Below are positions 22,263 to 34,200 of a stretch of DNA of 45,857 nt, piece after piece. The notes under the pieces were generated by a model. It did not search any database and was not told the DNA's origin. It saw nothing but the letters and a program-made list of their open reading frames with translations. Where the stretch lies: contig OX485809.1 of the NCBI GenBank assembly GCA_950295325.1, positions 33,868,144-33,914,000 of the forward strand. Reading direction: 5' to 3'. The DNA comes from Polytrichum commune (taxonomy: Eukaryota > Streptophyta > Polytrichopsida > Polytrichales > Polytrichaceae). A program made the position numbers and the translations under genes. Positions within the stretch are counted from its first letter, which is position 1. Every line of letters starts with the position of its first letter.

Positions 22263-25200
22263 GGTTTGACAATCCATTCATTTCCATGTTGGAAGATTTA
22301 TATAAGACAATCAATGAACCTTGCTATATGGTGCCTCCTATCAAAGCATGTTAAATTGTTTACAATTACACTCTTATCAACTCACATATCTCACAAGAAT
22401 ATTTGGTTACTTAAAGTATGATTTATACATATGAAAGATGTAATAGGTCGTGGATGAAATATATAAACATTGTGATAATAATAGAAAATAATTTGAAATA
22501 TAAAGTTATTTAAAATTGTTAATATGGAAGGCATCATATATGGTCAGGAATGTAAGCCTTGACTCATTAACCTTTTATAGAATAGGAGTGTTGATTCTTC
22601 TATATTGATTGCACTTTCATAATTCAAAAATTGATTGTATGGATCAAAATGTAGGAAATAAAATTTCATCATACTTTGTTATCACGATAACCAAATACTC
22701 ATTGAGGATTGTGAGCCCCATTTTTTGGCTATAGCATGGCTTGAACATTCTATTTTCAAAGTTTTATGGCTTTCATCTAATAATTGGTAGTCAAATTCTC
22801 ATTCATAGTGGGATCATGAGGCTATGGCTGCTTCAAATTTGTAATGGCCTATAACCAATTTCTCCTTCCTTCTGATTCAATAAGGAGAATGTTGGCCAAT
22901 GCACATAAGAGACGGATTACTTTCCAAGCATAGAAATCATGCATAGTCTCGTAGAAAGCCATAGACTTAGGAATCACCGATGCTTGATGATTGAGATCGG
23001 ATAGATGGACATTAGGCATATACAACAATGGACTTGGAAGAACCGACTGATTCAAATTCTTGGATGTATTAAGCTATGACATCTAGAGTGGTTGGAGGAT
23101 TTGTATGTGCAATTGTGTTGATAAATCTAGAATGACATCCTGGTTGTTATTGATTATCTCATGAAGTAAATGTGAGATTTTGTGTGTGAGTAGTGGCTAT
23201 AAGCATAATTTTGAGATAGTGAATTGTCAAGAGTGTGAACAGATTGATTAAATATTGTGATAGTCAAATGTGAGTGTAAGAGAGCAAGTGTTGGCGATAG
23301 ACTAGGAAACTTGCAAAAAATGAGTGATAGATAGACAAAGTGAGGTTTGTTAAGACATAATGCCAATTAATGTTGTGAGTTTAAAATGTTATTAGAGTGC
23401 AATGGTATGGGGAAGTTTCACATGTTAGTGGGAAAAAGAAAGATGTGAGGATGTGAGAGCCATAGTTAAACTTGCATGTGTGATAGCCTTTACGAGTTGA
23501 AGTGTGTGGGTTGACCTTTAGGAAATCAAGAGTTATCAAAGCATGAGAGGGCCGATTGACTCTAATGAGAGAGAGAGAAGAGAAAAGAATTTGCAAGACT
23601 CAAAGAATATGCCAAGGCCAACTATTTGAATGTTGAACACATTAAGAATATTTAATACAAGATATAGCCTACCTTGTTGGTGTGTTGATGTATGTTAATC
23701 CGTGTGGGTGATTCTTGAGACATCCAAAGATGAAGGCGGTGACTACAATTATGAAGATTTGCATGATGCTTGTAACTTTGAGATTATTGCAAGCATAACA
23801 TATGCCCATTAGAGACTATGCGGTTACTCGAAAGACATTACCCCTAGCTTTATCATGACGACAAGCCATTGACTACTTGCCAAACTCATGAGCTGACATT
23901 AACATAGAGGATGGGATTAGAGTGATAAGAGTCCACACATGTAGGATGGAATCACACACTAATTAGAAGGCACCAATGAACCATAAGAGTGTGAGTCCAA
24001 TGAAGAAGAAATCTAGGAGTAAAAGACATAGATTGTTATAAGAACCTCGACCCAACATAATATTAATCCTCATAGACACTAGCTCAATCTTCCTTGAGAC
24101 CTTATACCCTAGGTCGTTTTCCTTGGGTTAGTGTAAGAGATAGCAATACCTTAACTACAATGATCCAAATACATGAAATGTATTTGCAAATATGTCCTAT
24201 AGAAATGATGTAATTAAAATTTGTATGTTTCAATTATATGCCAATTTGGTTAATATGTACCAAGCAACCAACATTAAACATATTCGGATTATGCTCACAT
24301 TTGCAACAACAATATGACTAACTTGTTGAGTCTTATAACATTTCTTGCATCTTGGTTTCTTTAACATTATACCTATATGTCACATCCTTAAACTCTAGCA
24401 ACATCAAAGGTCTTCAAGAAAAACAAACTACAATTCAATTTCTTTGGTAAGATTTGCCATAGACAATGATAAGTTTTCACATAGTACCCAACTTGCTCTA
24501 TAAAATATTATACACATAAATAAATAAATTAAGAGTAGAAGATTGAAAGGAAAAAAATCTCCTACTTATCACCATTTTTGTACTATTCTATAAATTCAAG
24601 GATTGTGCAATAAACTACAACCTTTTATATTGATGAAATATACGAGTTCAATTCTTGTGGTATTGAAGTGGAGTTCCTTATTTGTTGATGTTTGTCACGT
24701 AAGGAAACATAACAAAGAGAAGAACCAAACCAACATTTTTAAACTACATCACTACAAGCACAAAGCATCAAATATGTGGGCAATTATAAGGTTATGGTTC
24801 TAGAATTTAGTGTATAAGGCAATCATTTACAAAGTGGTATAGTAGATCCTTTTCAACGGCTAAACCGACTCTAAAAATTCTAACTAAATATGCGCACTAA
24901 ATCCTAGCAGAAACAACGTATGATGCCTTACAAAAAGACTTCAAGCCATGTGACCAAGAGTGAGTGCCTCAAACCCCATTTTAATCTTTCACAACATCTT
25001 AAAACAAAAATGTCAAATCAAGATACAAGGAGAATCCCTATGCAAAATGAAGATGGTTGCGAAACCTATGAGCAAACTAAAGATGATGTGACCGTGTAGT
25101 TGAGGGAGTTGTGCAAAATGATAATGAAAAGGAAAAACCAGGTCAACATATCATCCTTGAAATTATATTTGGGAAATGTGGTCATTTATTGTTAGAGTGT

Positions 25201-26687
25201 GACGTGGCCCCGAGATTAAGTTTGATATCATTAGTGCAGGTTATTCTTCCCCTCCATCTTGCTACCTTTGACTAATTTTACTGAAGCCTAGGCTTGAACT
25301 ATTATTTTAAATATAGTTACAACATATTGCTAGTACATGTGCCTCCTTCATGTGTAAATCATGACCTCCTAATATCCCCCAAGTACAATTGACATTGTCG
25401 TACAACTACACTAAATATGACATTTATGCCACAACGGTACCTTTCCGTATGATACTTCTTATGAAATAAGTGAGCAAATATTGTCATGCACGACGGATGA
25501 GTTCATCCATTGGCCAAAGCCCTACCTTCTCTTGTCGGCAACTCGTGATGAAATATTGTCATGCATGATTGAAATTTGGATGAAAAACCACTTGGTAAGT
25601 GACAGTAATTGCAACACTGTAAACCTATAATCCTCCAAAAGAGCTACAAGGAATGACAAATAATGTTGGGTCAACATTTAGTGTTGGTGACACTATACCG
25701 CGGTTCACAATTAGTATTGAGGAAGACAATTAGAATTCATATGGTGATTCATATAGAATTTGGTTCCACATGGAGCAATCGTATAACAAAACGGAGTAGT
25801 GTTAGGAGGGATCATTTTGGGTGACACCTAGTTACTCGGTTTCTCTTTGGGTTTGTGCCAACACAACATAAGCATTCAAGTCCTTAATGTGGATGAATGC
25901 TTAAGTCAAACCTGAAGAATGTGTGTAGTGTTCAAGTCCTCATACAATACACAAATATCAATAGTGAGATGACAAATAGTCGCATGCCACATCTTTAGTA
26001 TGCTCGCCATTGTTCCCTCGAATGAGGGCCCTGATTCTTGGAGAATTGTCCATCAAGTCCAAATAGAAAAGAGAGTCCCCTTATAAACACCACTCAATAA
26101 TGCTAATGATTTGAGTGAATTATTGAGGCATTCCTATAGAGATATCTCGGACTATGCACCAAATGATATGTGACAACTAGTCCGGGGTTCATGACTTGCC
26201 ACCCATCCGTGAGTCACCTTGGCACCAAATTGACTTTGTCACAAAATAAATGCAATTAAATCACAAATAATTGCTTGTAGGTTTTAGGAGGTTGAATATG
26301 AGTTTAAATTGCCGTGGTGGACTCAAAGTCTACAAACATTGGATTGATGCAGATTCACGGCCACTTCACACTGGAGCTTGAGGGCTCTGGACCCATGATT
26401 TATAAATTATGTGAATGGTTGAGAAAGCCATAGATAGTCCAAGTTCACTTTGCAATGGACCTTGAAGACCTAGTTGACCAAGGAAATTTAGATGGATGAA
26501 AAGTTTGCAAGTTGGCATCCCACATGACAACAAGTGGATAGTGTTCCATGTTCTAATGGATATTGTGTTAGGCCCATCAATAAGAGGTGGTTCTAGTGCA
26601 AAACAAGTAAATTGCCATCGGCTTCTAGAAACATTTTATTACCATGGTGAGGACCCATGCCCGGACATATCTTGCAATCCCTCAACA
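22263..26687. other. Gene-free 4.4 kb stretch
   Basis: AT-rich intergenic DNA. Many short open frames, none with a domain I recognise. A segment around 26350-26470 (CACTTCACACTGGAGC, then TTCACTTTGCAATGG) loosely resembles the repeat just downstream at 26688. No RNA gene or intact transposon was identified. Confidence 0.4.
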
Positions 26688-26838
26688 TGGTCCACTTTCA
26701 CTTTACACTAAGCTCGAGAGCCCATTAATTGCAATATTGGATTTCTATTCCCACAGTACACGACCTTAGGATGATTCCCAAGGGCCCTTAGATATTTATG
26801 GTCATGACTCTTGGTCCGTGTGTAAAGTGGTCCAAGTT
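26688..26838. repeat. MITE-like repeat, about 150 bp
   Basis: Ends are imperfect inverted repeats (GGTCCACTTTCACTTTACAC on the left; right end reversed GGACCACTTTACACACGG). The right-end segment TTTATGGTCATGACTCTTGG recurs in PILS intron 8 near 11230 and, shortened, near 3200, marking a dispersed family. Confidence 0.45.
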
Positions 26839-27074
26839 AGTGTCAATGAACAGGAAGAATCGGCCACTACACTATTTTGTCTAATTAGTGTGGGTTATCA
26901 TTCGGAGTTACGCATTGCACTAACGTTCTACTGAGAGTATCATTTCTTACCCAAGTAACATAAGTAGTTAGTATGCACAATGAAGAATACGATATAACTT
27001 AGTTGGTACAAAAAACGATAATGTCTGTAGAAAGTTATAGCCACACATAACTCTGAATGGTATCCCACAGTAAT

Positions 27075-27165
27075 TAGACAAAACAGTGTAGTTATAGATG
27101 AACTGGTTGAGGTTGAGAAATAACTGGTTGACGTTCAAAGACTTCAGGACAATGGCCAATCAATA
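27075..27165 (-). repeat. Dispersed repeat fragment (family of 41170-41400 and 43520-43780)
   Basis: On the minus strand the order CTGAAGTCTTTGAACGTCAA, CCAGTTATTTCTCAA, CCTCAACCAGTTCATCTATAAC matches the other two locations closely. Only a short piece of the family is here. Class unknown. Confidence 0.6.
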
Positions 27166-27479
27166 TGGAGAATCTACAGAATATACTTCAAATCAAGAAA
27201 GAAAAAAATGGAAAGACCACAACAAGTAACCGCTTGGACTTGGAAACACTGGGATCTTGACCGACTACGCCCAAACATCTTCCCGGACACTTGGGACATA
27301 ATGCTTTGCTTTTTGACATTAAACAACAATTCTTTGATATGTTGCCCACCTGGCAGTCTTGTGTTGCTGACCACCAACTCAAATCCCACGTGAAAATCAT
27401 AGTTGGCCATCAAAAAGCTGGACATGGAGGACAGATCACACCAAATATTTTACACAAAAAGATTCCGACTTGCTCCTGA

Positions 27480-28455
27480 TCCGCCGCTCTAAGTTGGTCC
27501 GGATCCCAGCTCCCCTACATGCCAGCCTTGACCTCAATCCTTACTTACAGAGAGGCTCCTCTCCTCATCCCTCATTCCTTACCCAACACCTGCAACCTTC
27601 GCCATCTTCTTGCTGCTGATCTCGGTCTCCTCACTCGCTTCCCAAGTTCGGCCAGGTGTGCATTCAGATCACACTTTTGTCTCATCTTTCGATCAGCATA
27701 GCTCATCAACCCATTCGTACATCATGTGTTGTAAGTATATATGTGTGTGAGATTTGTTGAAGACGTGGGTCTACTTGCACATTGCTGGAAGCTGGATCTT
27801 CAAGAGTACTGGATCTTATAACCTGCTACTTCGCTTCATTCATGTTCATGCTCTTTAGGCGTGCGGTGCGGTAATCCTCGCACATGAACCAAAAACGTAA
27901 CAGCCATCGTTGCCCTGAGTTCCTGTGTCAGTGAATGTGTTTTCCCTGAGAGCAGGATTAAGTTGCTTGTCACAAGAAGGTAAGAGGTGGTAACATACTA
28001 CTAATGTGCGGGCAGATGATCATATTGTGTTGGAAGGCTTGCATAGTCCCTGACGAATGGATAGTTGTCAAAGCTCACTGGTCCACGCATCGTGTGTTGT
28101 AAGTAGTGTCTGAGATTTGTTGAAGTGGACGTGGTTATACGCATGTTGGAAACTGGATGATCATCGAGGGTGGATCTTATAACCTACTTTGCTTCATTCT
28201 TATTCGTGTTCTCAGCCATCGTTACGTTGAGTTCCTATGTCGATCGGCGAATGTCTTTTCCCTGAGAACAGGATTATGTTGCGTCTTAAACAAGAAGCAT
28301 GCGACTACAACCTGGGTCTAATATTCTGCTAAAAGATGGCAACATCATACTATGCGGGCAGATGATCAAAGCAGTAGGCTTTTCACTGCGATTTTTGCTA
28401 ATTGTTTTCTTACTTATGCTTTGCAGACGCCGGCTTGTAGCTGCACTCGCTTGCA
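27480..28455 (+). promoter_or_regulatory. Leader exon and enlarged leader intron of AGP copy 2
   Basis: The C/T-rich leader exon ends at 27655 (CGGCCAG, donor GTGTGC) and the intron runs 27656-28426 (771 bp, acceptor GCTTTGCAG). The same exon end and acceptor occur in AGP copy 1. The leader exon also has an open frame reading FAIFLLLISVSSLASQ, matched in copy 1 by AFLLLITFVTSLSSQ. That could be chance in C/T-rich DNA or a real upstream signal-peptide-like ORF, so the exon may not be purely untranslated. Transcription start not fixed. Confidence 0.6.
27700..28375 (+). repeat. Tandem duplication inside the AGP copy 2 leader intron
   Basis: Two direct copies with a period of about 345-370 bp: GTGTTGTAAGTA, GAGATTTGTTGAAG, TGGATCTTATAACCT, GCTTCATTC, CAGCCATCGTT, TTTTCCCTGAGA, CAGGATTA and GCGGGCAGATGATCA occur in the same order in both. 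Copy 2 lacks the CGTGCGGTGCGG to AAAAACGTAA part that copy 1 shares with the single module of the other AGP gene. Intron lengths (771 against 436 bp) differ by about one period. Confidence 0.85.
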
Positions 28456-28904
28456 ATGGCTCCCAGGAATGGTGTGTCACTGGTAGCTGCATTGTGTCTG
28501 ATGGCACTTTTTGTGCAAGTGTTCGTTCAGCAAGCGAGTGCACAGTACTACCCGGCAACCTCGCCCGCTCCATCTCCAGTAGGCTTCCCAGTGCCTGCTC
28601 CTGCAACTACACCACCAGGTGAGTCGAGTCGCATCTCGAACTTGCATTCTAAATATAAGATCGTGTAACTGTCGATTGAAGCTTGAAAACCAGCACATTA
28701 AAACGATGATGCATGAGCTCTACTTAATGCATCCTTGTCTCTTCATTCACTCGTGCAGTACCGTCGCCACCAAAGAAGGCTCCCTCTCCTGCACCGATGG
28801 CTATGGCCCCAGGACCAGCCTCCCCAACCAGCGGAGCGTCAATCATTGCTGTTCCAAGTGCTGTCATTGTGATGAGCATTGCTGCTGCTGTTCTTCACTT
28901 TTGA
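28456..28904 (+). CDS. Classical arabinogalactan protein, GPI-anchored (copy 2)
   Basis: Cell-surface arabinogalactan-protein backbone. Exons 28456-28618 and 28759-28904 (phase-1 intron, donor CAG/GTGAGT, acceptor CGTGCAG) give 102 aa. Signal peptide at about 1-29 (LVAALCLMALFVQVFVQQ, ending ASA, cleaved before QYYP). Mature core about 30-80 with TSPAPSP, VPAPATTPP, SPPKKAPSPAP and APGPASP motifs, typical AGP glycomodules. SGASIIAVPSAIV then begins a hydrophobic tail to LHF, the GPI signal. The first residues, the PPKKAPSP segment and the tail are nearly identical to copy 1, while the Pro-rich middle (residues 30-55) has diverged. The Lys-Lys pair is conserved in both and could be a processing or charge feature. 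Start supported by upstream similarity to copy 1. Confidence 0.9.
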
Positions 28905-29360
28905 GATCCGTGGCGACCAGCATTAGAATAATATGGAAATTATACATCACTCGAGATGATTGGCATCGATGGGTGCTTGTAGTGGCCCATTTATATAATT
29001 GACATTCTTTACGTAAAAAACAGCTTGCATTTCATCGTCACTAGATGGGCAGATCATGTGTTGTTAGTGTCTTGTATTTTCTGGACTCCTGTGCTTGAAT
29101 GAGTTGTGTTTCTGGGGATTGAATGGTGGACCACATTCCCAGACATACTCCAATAAATCAAGTTGAAAGCCTGCTCTGATTCGTATAGAAAGCCGAAGAC
29201 AGAGAGCTCTCTGGATTTACTATAAATTGGTATCTCGATGACATGTTTTTTGTTCATCGAAACCGCAGTTTAATCATCTGGTGTACCACTGGTTCAATCA
29301 TCTACTACTTCAAGTCTTTTGATTGATTCAAATGTAAAGTAATGACAATTTTGATATATT

Positions 29361-30730
29361 ATATACATCTCGCGATTCGTTAGTCGATTCCTGCATTGAG
29401 TTCGGCGTGCCTCGAAATCTACTGTTGCTGTAGAATTGAAATCTAGTACAATGATGCATTGTCCCATTTTTGCAATCTAGTACAATGATGCATTGGTTTG
29501 CTATATAGATACTCTGGCGTTAGATTCCGCCGATACCATTTCTTGGTTCTCAAACATCTGGCAACATCAGTTGTGACCTTCTTAGTTTCCAAAAGGAGAA
29601 AGTAACATGCAGAAGAGTACGAAGTTAGCATGGTTGCGTTGTACCGAAGCAATTTTTAATGGTTGGAAACTAAGAAATATCCTAATAATACTCTGGCGAG
29701 TTCCGCGGGCAGATCTCCTTCCCGCCATGGTCATAGTTCTAAAATACTATGCTTGTTGCTATGGCGTTGAAAAACAGAAGAGCATGAGGAGATAAACCTC
29801 ACGCCATTTTCCGTGATTACGCACAAAGGTCGGAATTGACAGAATTTGCACACTTCCACCTCAAAAATGGCCTGAAGAGGTGTGTGCATTGGCCAAAAGC
29901 TGAAACAATGAGCTAATTCCATTTAATGACGATGCCAAGGCTCCGAAGTATGGTTTGGGCGATCAGAATCCACTACTACGTTTGCATGTGTCCCGCTTAT
30001 CATAGCACCTACTTCAGAGTGGAAGCTGGCACTATATTAAGCGATGTGATTCGTACGAGTGTGCAATCTAAATATACTCCCGTCAACAGCCTGTATATCT
30101 AGATTCATTTGCAATTCCCTCAATCAGTGGGTACCATTCCGAATGTTTTGGCGAACCTTGTAGCCTCAGGCAAAACTTCCTTCAGGGTGGCAATCCACCC
30201 ATTTTCGATCAAGCATTTGAGAACGCGAAAAAGTTCTCTTATATTTCTCAATGAAATGAGTACAGGTGGAAATTCCTTCTACTTACGTTACAATGATTTT
30301 AGCACAATATGGACTTTTAGAAACCAAGAGAAGGGCTGGATCAATAAGCTAGAAACTTCAGCTCATTCTGAAACCATGTTCGCTGAAAATGTACGCTGAA
30401 AAATATGTTTTGAATGGTTGAAGATTCCGAAGTAATTAAAATTACAAATATTTTCTGCATCGGATGGCGCTGCGCACTCACTCCAGCAAATATTATTGGG
30501 TCTGTCAATTATGCAGGGCATACCTTTGCAGGTTCCCACAAACCAAACAATGAGTCCAATCTACGAATTGCTACTTACAAATTTGAACCTTGACACAAGT
30601 CAGTTGAAATGTAGTGATCTCCGGAATGCATGTACATTGGCATACATTTTCTATTATTAAGATATTCAATTGAAGACTGAAAATGTCATGTCGGTTGTTG
30701 AATGAATAGCTCGAGAGGAAATTCGCTCTT
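29361..30730. other. No gene seen; 3' flanks of AGP copy 2 and phytocyanin
   Basis: No coding region recognised. The two genes are convergent, so both 3' UTRs should lie in the outer parts. A short direct repeat (CTAGTACAATGATGCATTG) occurs at 29441-29459 and 29478-29496. Confidence 0.4.
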
Positions 30731-33677
30731 CTACAAAAGCAGGAGGGCTGCAAGGGTCGTCATAAGAATGACGACACTTGGAGTCACGTTGCTTGAAGGT
30801 GGTGCACCACTTGGTACCTGGCTTGGTACCTGGCTTGGTCCTGGAGCCAGAGAAATTGAAACTTGGGAGCCAACTGGAGGGACTGTGCTCGGTGCAGGAG
30901 CTTTGAAAGGACTACCAGTTGGAGAAGGACCTGTAAAATCCAAAGTTAAACAACATTTGTTAAGTTTTACACAAATTTCCCCATGTATAAACTAGTATCC
31001 TCTGCATGAGAGAATAGGCTCCAACATTTAAGTTAACAAGTGCATAAGAATAAAAGGATTGGTAACTGGATGACTCAAGGTCTACACCAAGTCAATTTGG
31101 GAACAGGTTTCTTTGAAGTTCACTAGAACCTGAATGTTTGTACTGTCCCTTGCCTCCTATGTTGAAGGACTTATTCTGCACATTTCCCTGCCAATTCTCA
31201 TCTGCTACTCACAAATAGCCATTTCCTTATCCTAATGAATGTAACATGGAGAAGATTGAGCAGTTTCTTGACTTACCTGGTGCTGGATGAGGAGACAACA
31301 CGGGGAAGCCTGCCGGAGACACGTGGGGGCTCATGGCTGGTCCTGCAAAGGGAGCCATCTGTGGTGAATGCGTGGGGCCTCGGGGATTGGACGGAGAAGA
31401 TGCTGGACGCAACACAATAACACGCAGCTTCTGACCATTCACACAATGGTTTGGCAACGAGGAACTGAAGAAGTAGTAGCCAGGCTCTGTAAGGCGTGCC
31501 TGCAAATTGTGGAGTCAACAGATGGTCGTCAACAAAGTTCAGCCACTCACGATGATTCTGCTTGTGTGTGAATTTACTCCTAACTTATCGAGAATGGTCT
31601 GTTAGGACTTTGTGGCATCATCTTCAATCTAACTGTTGCGTTGACCACAACTCCCTGCAGAACAATGTGTATCACGTCAAACACAATCTCCATGATGCCC
31701 CCTGCCTACCTCCTAAAACAGTCAATGATCTTGTTTAACAGCAGATTCCGAGGAAAGGAACTCAAGAAATTTTCTCCAAGACTGGAATCAATTTCTGAGT
31801 ATGTCGATTTCCCTGAGCATGGGTGTTAACCATCTCTGGGCACCTAGAGAAGATTAACCTCAATAAGGGTCAATAGGTACAAAGGATCACCTCAAAGCTT
31901 GTGTCGGTGTAGTTGGCCCACGTGCGACTTATAGTAAAGTTGCAAGAATCGAAATCTTGTTGGGTGAAAAGTTGGTCCAAAGTTTGGTGGGCTTGTGGCA
32001 TGTCGAACACTGCAGTTCCAGATTGTTTCCCTCATAGTTAATCTCAAAATCTCTTGTGCATAACCAACTGCTCTATAAAATAAACCAAGTGTTGAATATT
32101 TTATGGATATCACAGTTGAATCACGACATGTAGACAAAAAGGATATTAGAAATTGATGCTTATATTTTCTACACCACTATACTTCCTCCTGGTCATAAAA
32201 ACCGCTGACTACTTTTTGTAGAGAGGAATTGACCTCTGCCCACATTGCAAATATTAAAATTGCGACTACTTGGTCATCGTAGACTCTGCAATAGAAATCA
32301 TAATGTTGAGAGTTGGACTACTCCATACCCAGCTGCACTTTAATTGACAGTGTTGAAGGAGGAGTCTTTAAACATTTCACTTTCCTAGATATTCGTTCCC
32401 TTTACAAACCCCAACATAATCCACTTAGGAAGGACGTTATATTGTAATGTTTTTGTAACTCGAAATGCAATCCCATCTGAAGACATACAAGTAGGCCGGA
32501 ACCATTTTTCAAGGAACGACTGAAAACCTTAATTGACCATTGCCAGGGTATTGAACTATCCCCAGAGGTTCTGATGCAATTTACAACTCCGCCATAAATT
32601 AGTGGACAAAGATGTCGTATCTTAAAAGTCTCAGGATACCGTCTCAGAATTTTAGTGGCCATGTGTGGTAGTGCACATTGGCAATACCAGTAGGTCCCCT
32701 ATGGAAAATCGATTCATTAGCAATAGTACCCCTCTTCATGCCAAAAAGACACAGCAAAAGAAAAATAATGGATCCACATCACAACCAAAGTCAAGTATTG
32801 CCCGGCCACCTGGCTCAAGAGCAAACTAGTGATTGCACTCGTACAAGGGGGAAGTCCTCTTGAGGAGGGCTGCTCTATTATACAAGTGCACACAACCACC
32901 TTCCATTTCTCAAGCATTAATTGTTATAGTGACTGACATACTTGACAACCGCTTCCCATTTCCAGTGATCCAAGTGTTACAATGACTAACCTACTTAGAG
33001 TCACTTTCTGTACTCACTCTCGGCAACTATCTACGTCTTGGTTAACTTCACCTGCAAGTTGCCACTTCCTCCCCATGATTTACATGGTAGATGACCCAAC
33101 GTCCAAAAAAAACACAAAATCTCCACTCTTAGTGCCCCCATTTTTTAAACCACCGTCATCTCACATGAATGACTAACCTACTTGGAGTCATTTTCCTACT
33201 CATTACGAACAACTACCCACATCTCGGTTCAAGTTCACTTGCAAGTGCCACTTCCTCCCCATAGTTTACATGCTTACATGACCCAACAACCAGTAGAGGA
33301 TTGTTTTCCCTCCACTCTTACTGCCCCCGTTTTTTCGAAACCATCATTAACTCACATTGGGACCTCATCTCATGACAGCAAGATGTGAACCCATATTCCA
33401 GTCCTACTGCGAGAATGTTTAGGCGAGAGCTTCGAAATAAAAGATGCAGAGGATAGGATGAAGACTGACGCAATGTGTCGTTGATGAAGATCATGTGGCT
33501 GGCTGCCCATGCTGCATAATCCGGTGCCTTCCCTAGCTGCTGATCGAATGATGTCCATCCTGCCGCATCACCCACTACGAATCGGGTGGCAGTTGCTTGT
33601 TGTGCACACCAAAGAAAGATCATGGCCATGCACAATGTTGTTGTGGTTCCCAAAGCGGACCGGGGTAGTGAAGCCAT
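30731..33677 (-). CDS. Phytocyanin (uclacyanin/early-nodulin-like), GPI-anchored, copper-ligand Cys lost
   Basis: Secreted cupredoxin-fold protein of the plant cell surface. Exons 33677-33470, 32009-31891, 31499-31277, 30930-30731 join in phase to 249 aa. Signal peptide about 1-30; the phytocyanin domain starts RFVVGDAAGW (32-41), with NDTL at 66-69, H77 (PQAHQTLDQL; copper-ligand position), C92 (DSCNFT) and GYYFFSSSLPNHCVNGQKL (116-134). H127 and Q132 match copper-site positions and C128 would pair with C92, but the expected copper-binding Cys five residues before H127 is S122 (TCC). N-glycosylation sequons at NDT, NFT, NYT. Residues 137-225 are Pro/Ser-rich and AGP-like, with SQVPSQVP repeats; the hydrophobic end is a GPI signal. 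An in-frame ATG at 33740 would add 21 residues and is less likely. Exon 1's donor (GTCAGT) is weak. Confidence 0.87.
32981..33360 (-). repeat. Tandem duplication (187-bp period) in phytocyanin intron 1
   Basis: AATGACTAACCTACTT begins at 32981 and again at 33168. Both units continue with GAGTCA, CCACTTCCTCCCCAT, TTACATG, ATGACCCAAC, CTCCACTCTTA and TGCCCCC in the same order. The units differ by small indels. They lie within the 1.46-kb first intron and do not touch splice sites. Confidence 0.85.
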
Positions 33678-34200
33678 CGCAAAAGACTGCAAGAAACAAC
33701 TCAACCCATGCCCCGTCAACCATAGTGCAAATCGCTTCACTACCCAACTTTATAGTCAAGTTTCTTGATTTGGTGAACGTGAAACAATTGTAACAACACT
33801 CCACATTGCGAGGTTACCTACGCAATGACAGATGAACATTCGAATTCAGATTCGTTTGGATATCCTTATACAGATCCATTTGCGAGAATTGGCCACTTTT
33901 CAACACAAGCTGAAACATCAATGTGTGAAAGAATCATTTTATTTTCCCCCACAATCACAGCCTATCGATAAGCAAAAAGAAACTCAGAGTCTAAGACCAT
34001 TCCGGCACTTACTCGATGGGACTAACCCACTGAGTTCCAACTTTTGCCATCTTACATGTGTTGTTTCTGATTGATTCCTACCATCTATTTGCTCCAAACT
34101 CGGTAATATGCTCAAAGGATGAAGCATTGAGCTCTACTCAGTTACAAGCATTTTATGTTTCCACAATGTCGTGCGATATGAGGAGCATCCAAGTTTACTA

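Larger units (their letters stand above)
27480..29360 (+). repeat. Inverted gene duplication, right block (partner 15155-16690)
   Basis: Plus-strand counterpart of the left block, containing the whole AGP copy 2 locus. It is about 340 bp longer than the left block, mostly because a segment of the leader intron is present twice (27700-28025 and 28065-28375). The 3' match continues past the stop codon to GATTGATTCAAATGTAAAG near 29330-29348. Confidence 0.85.
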
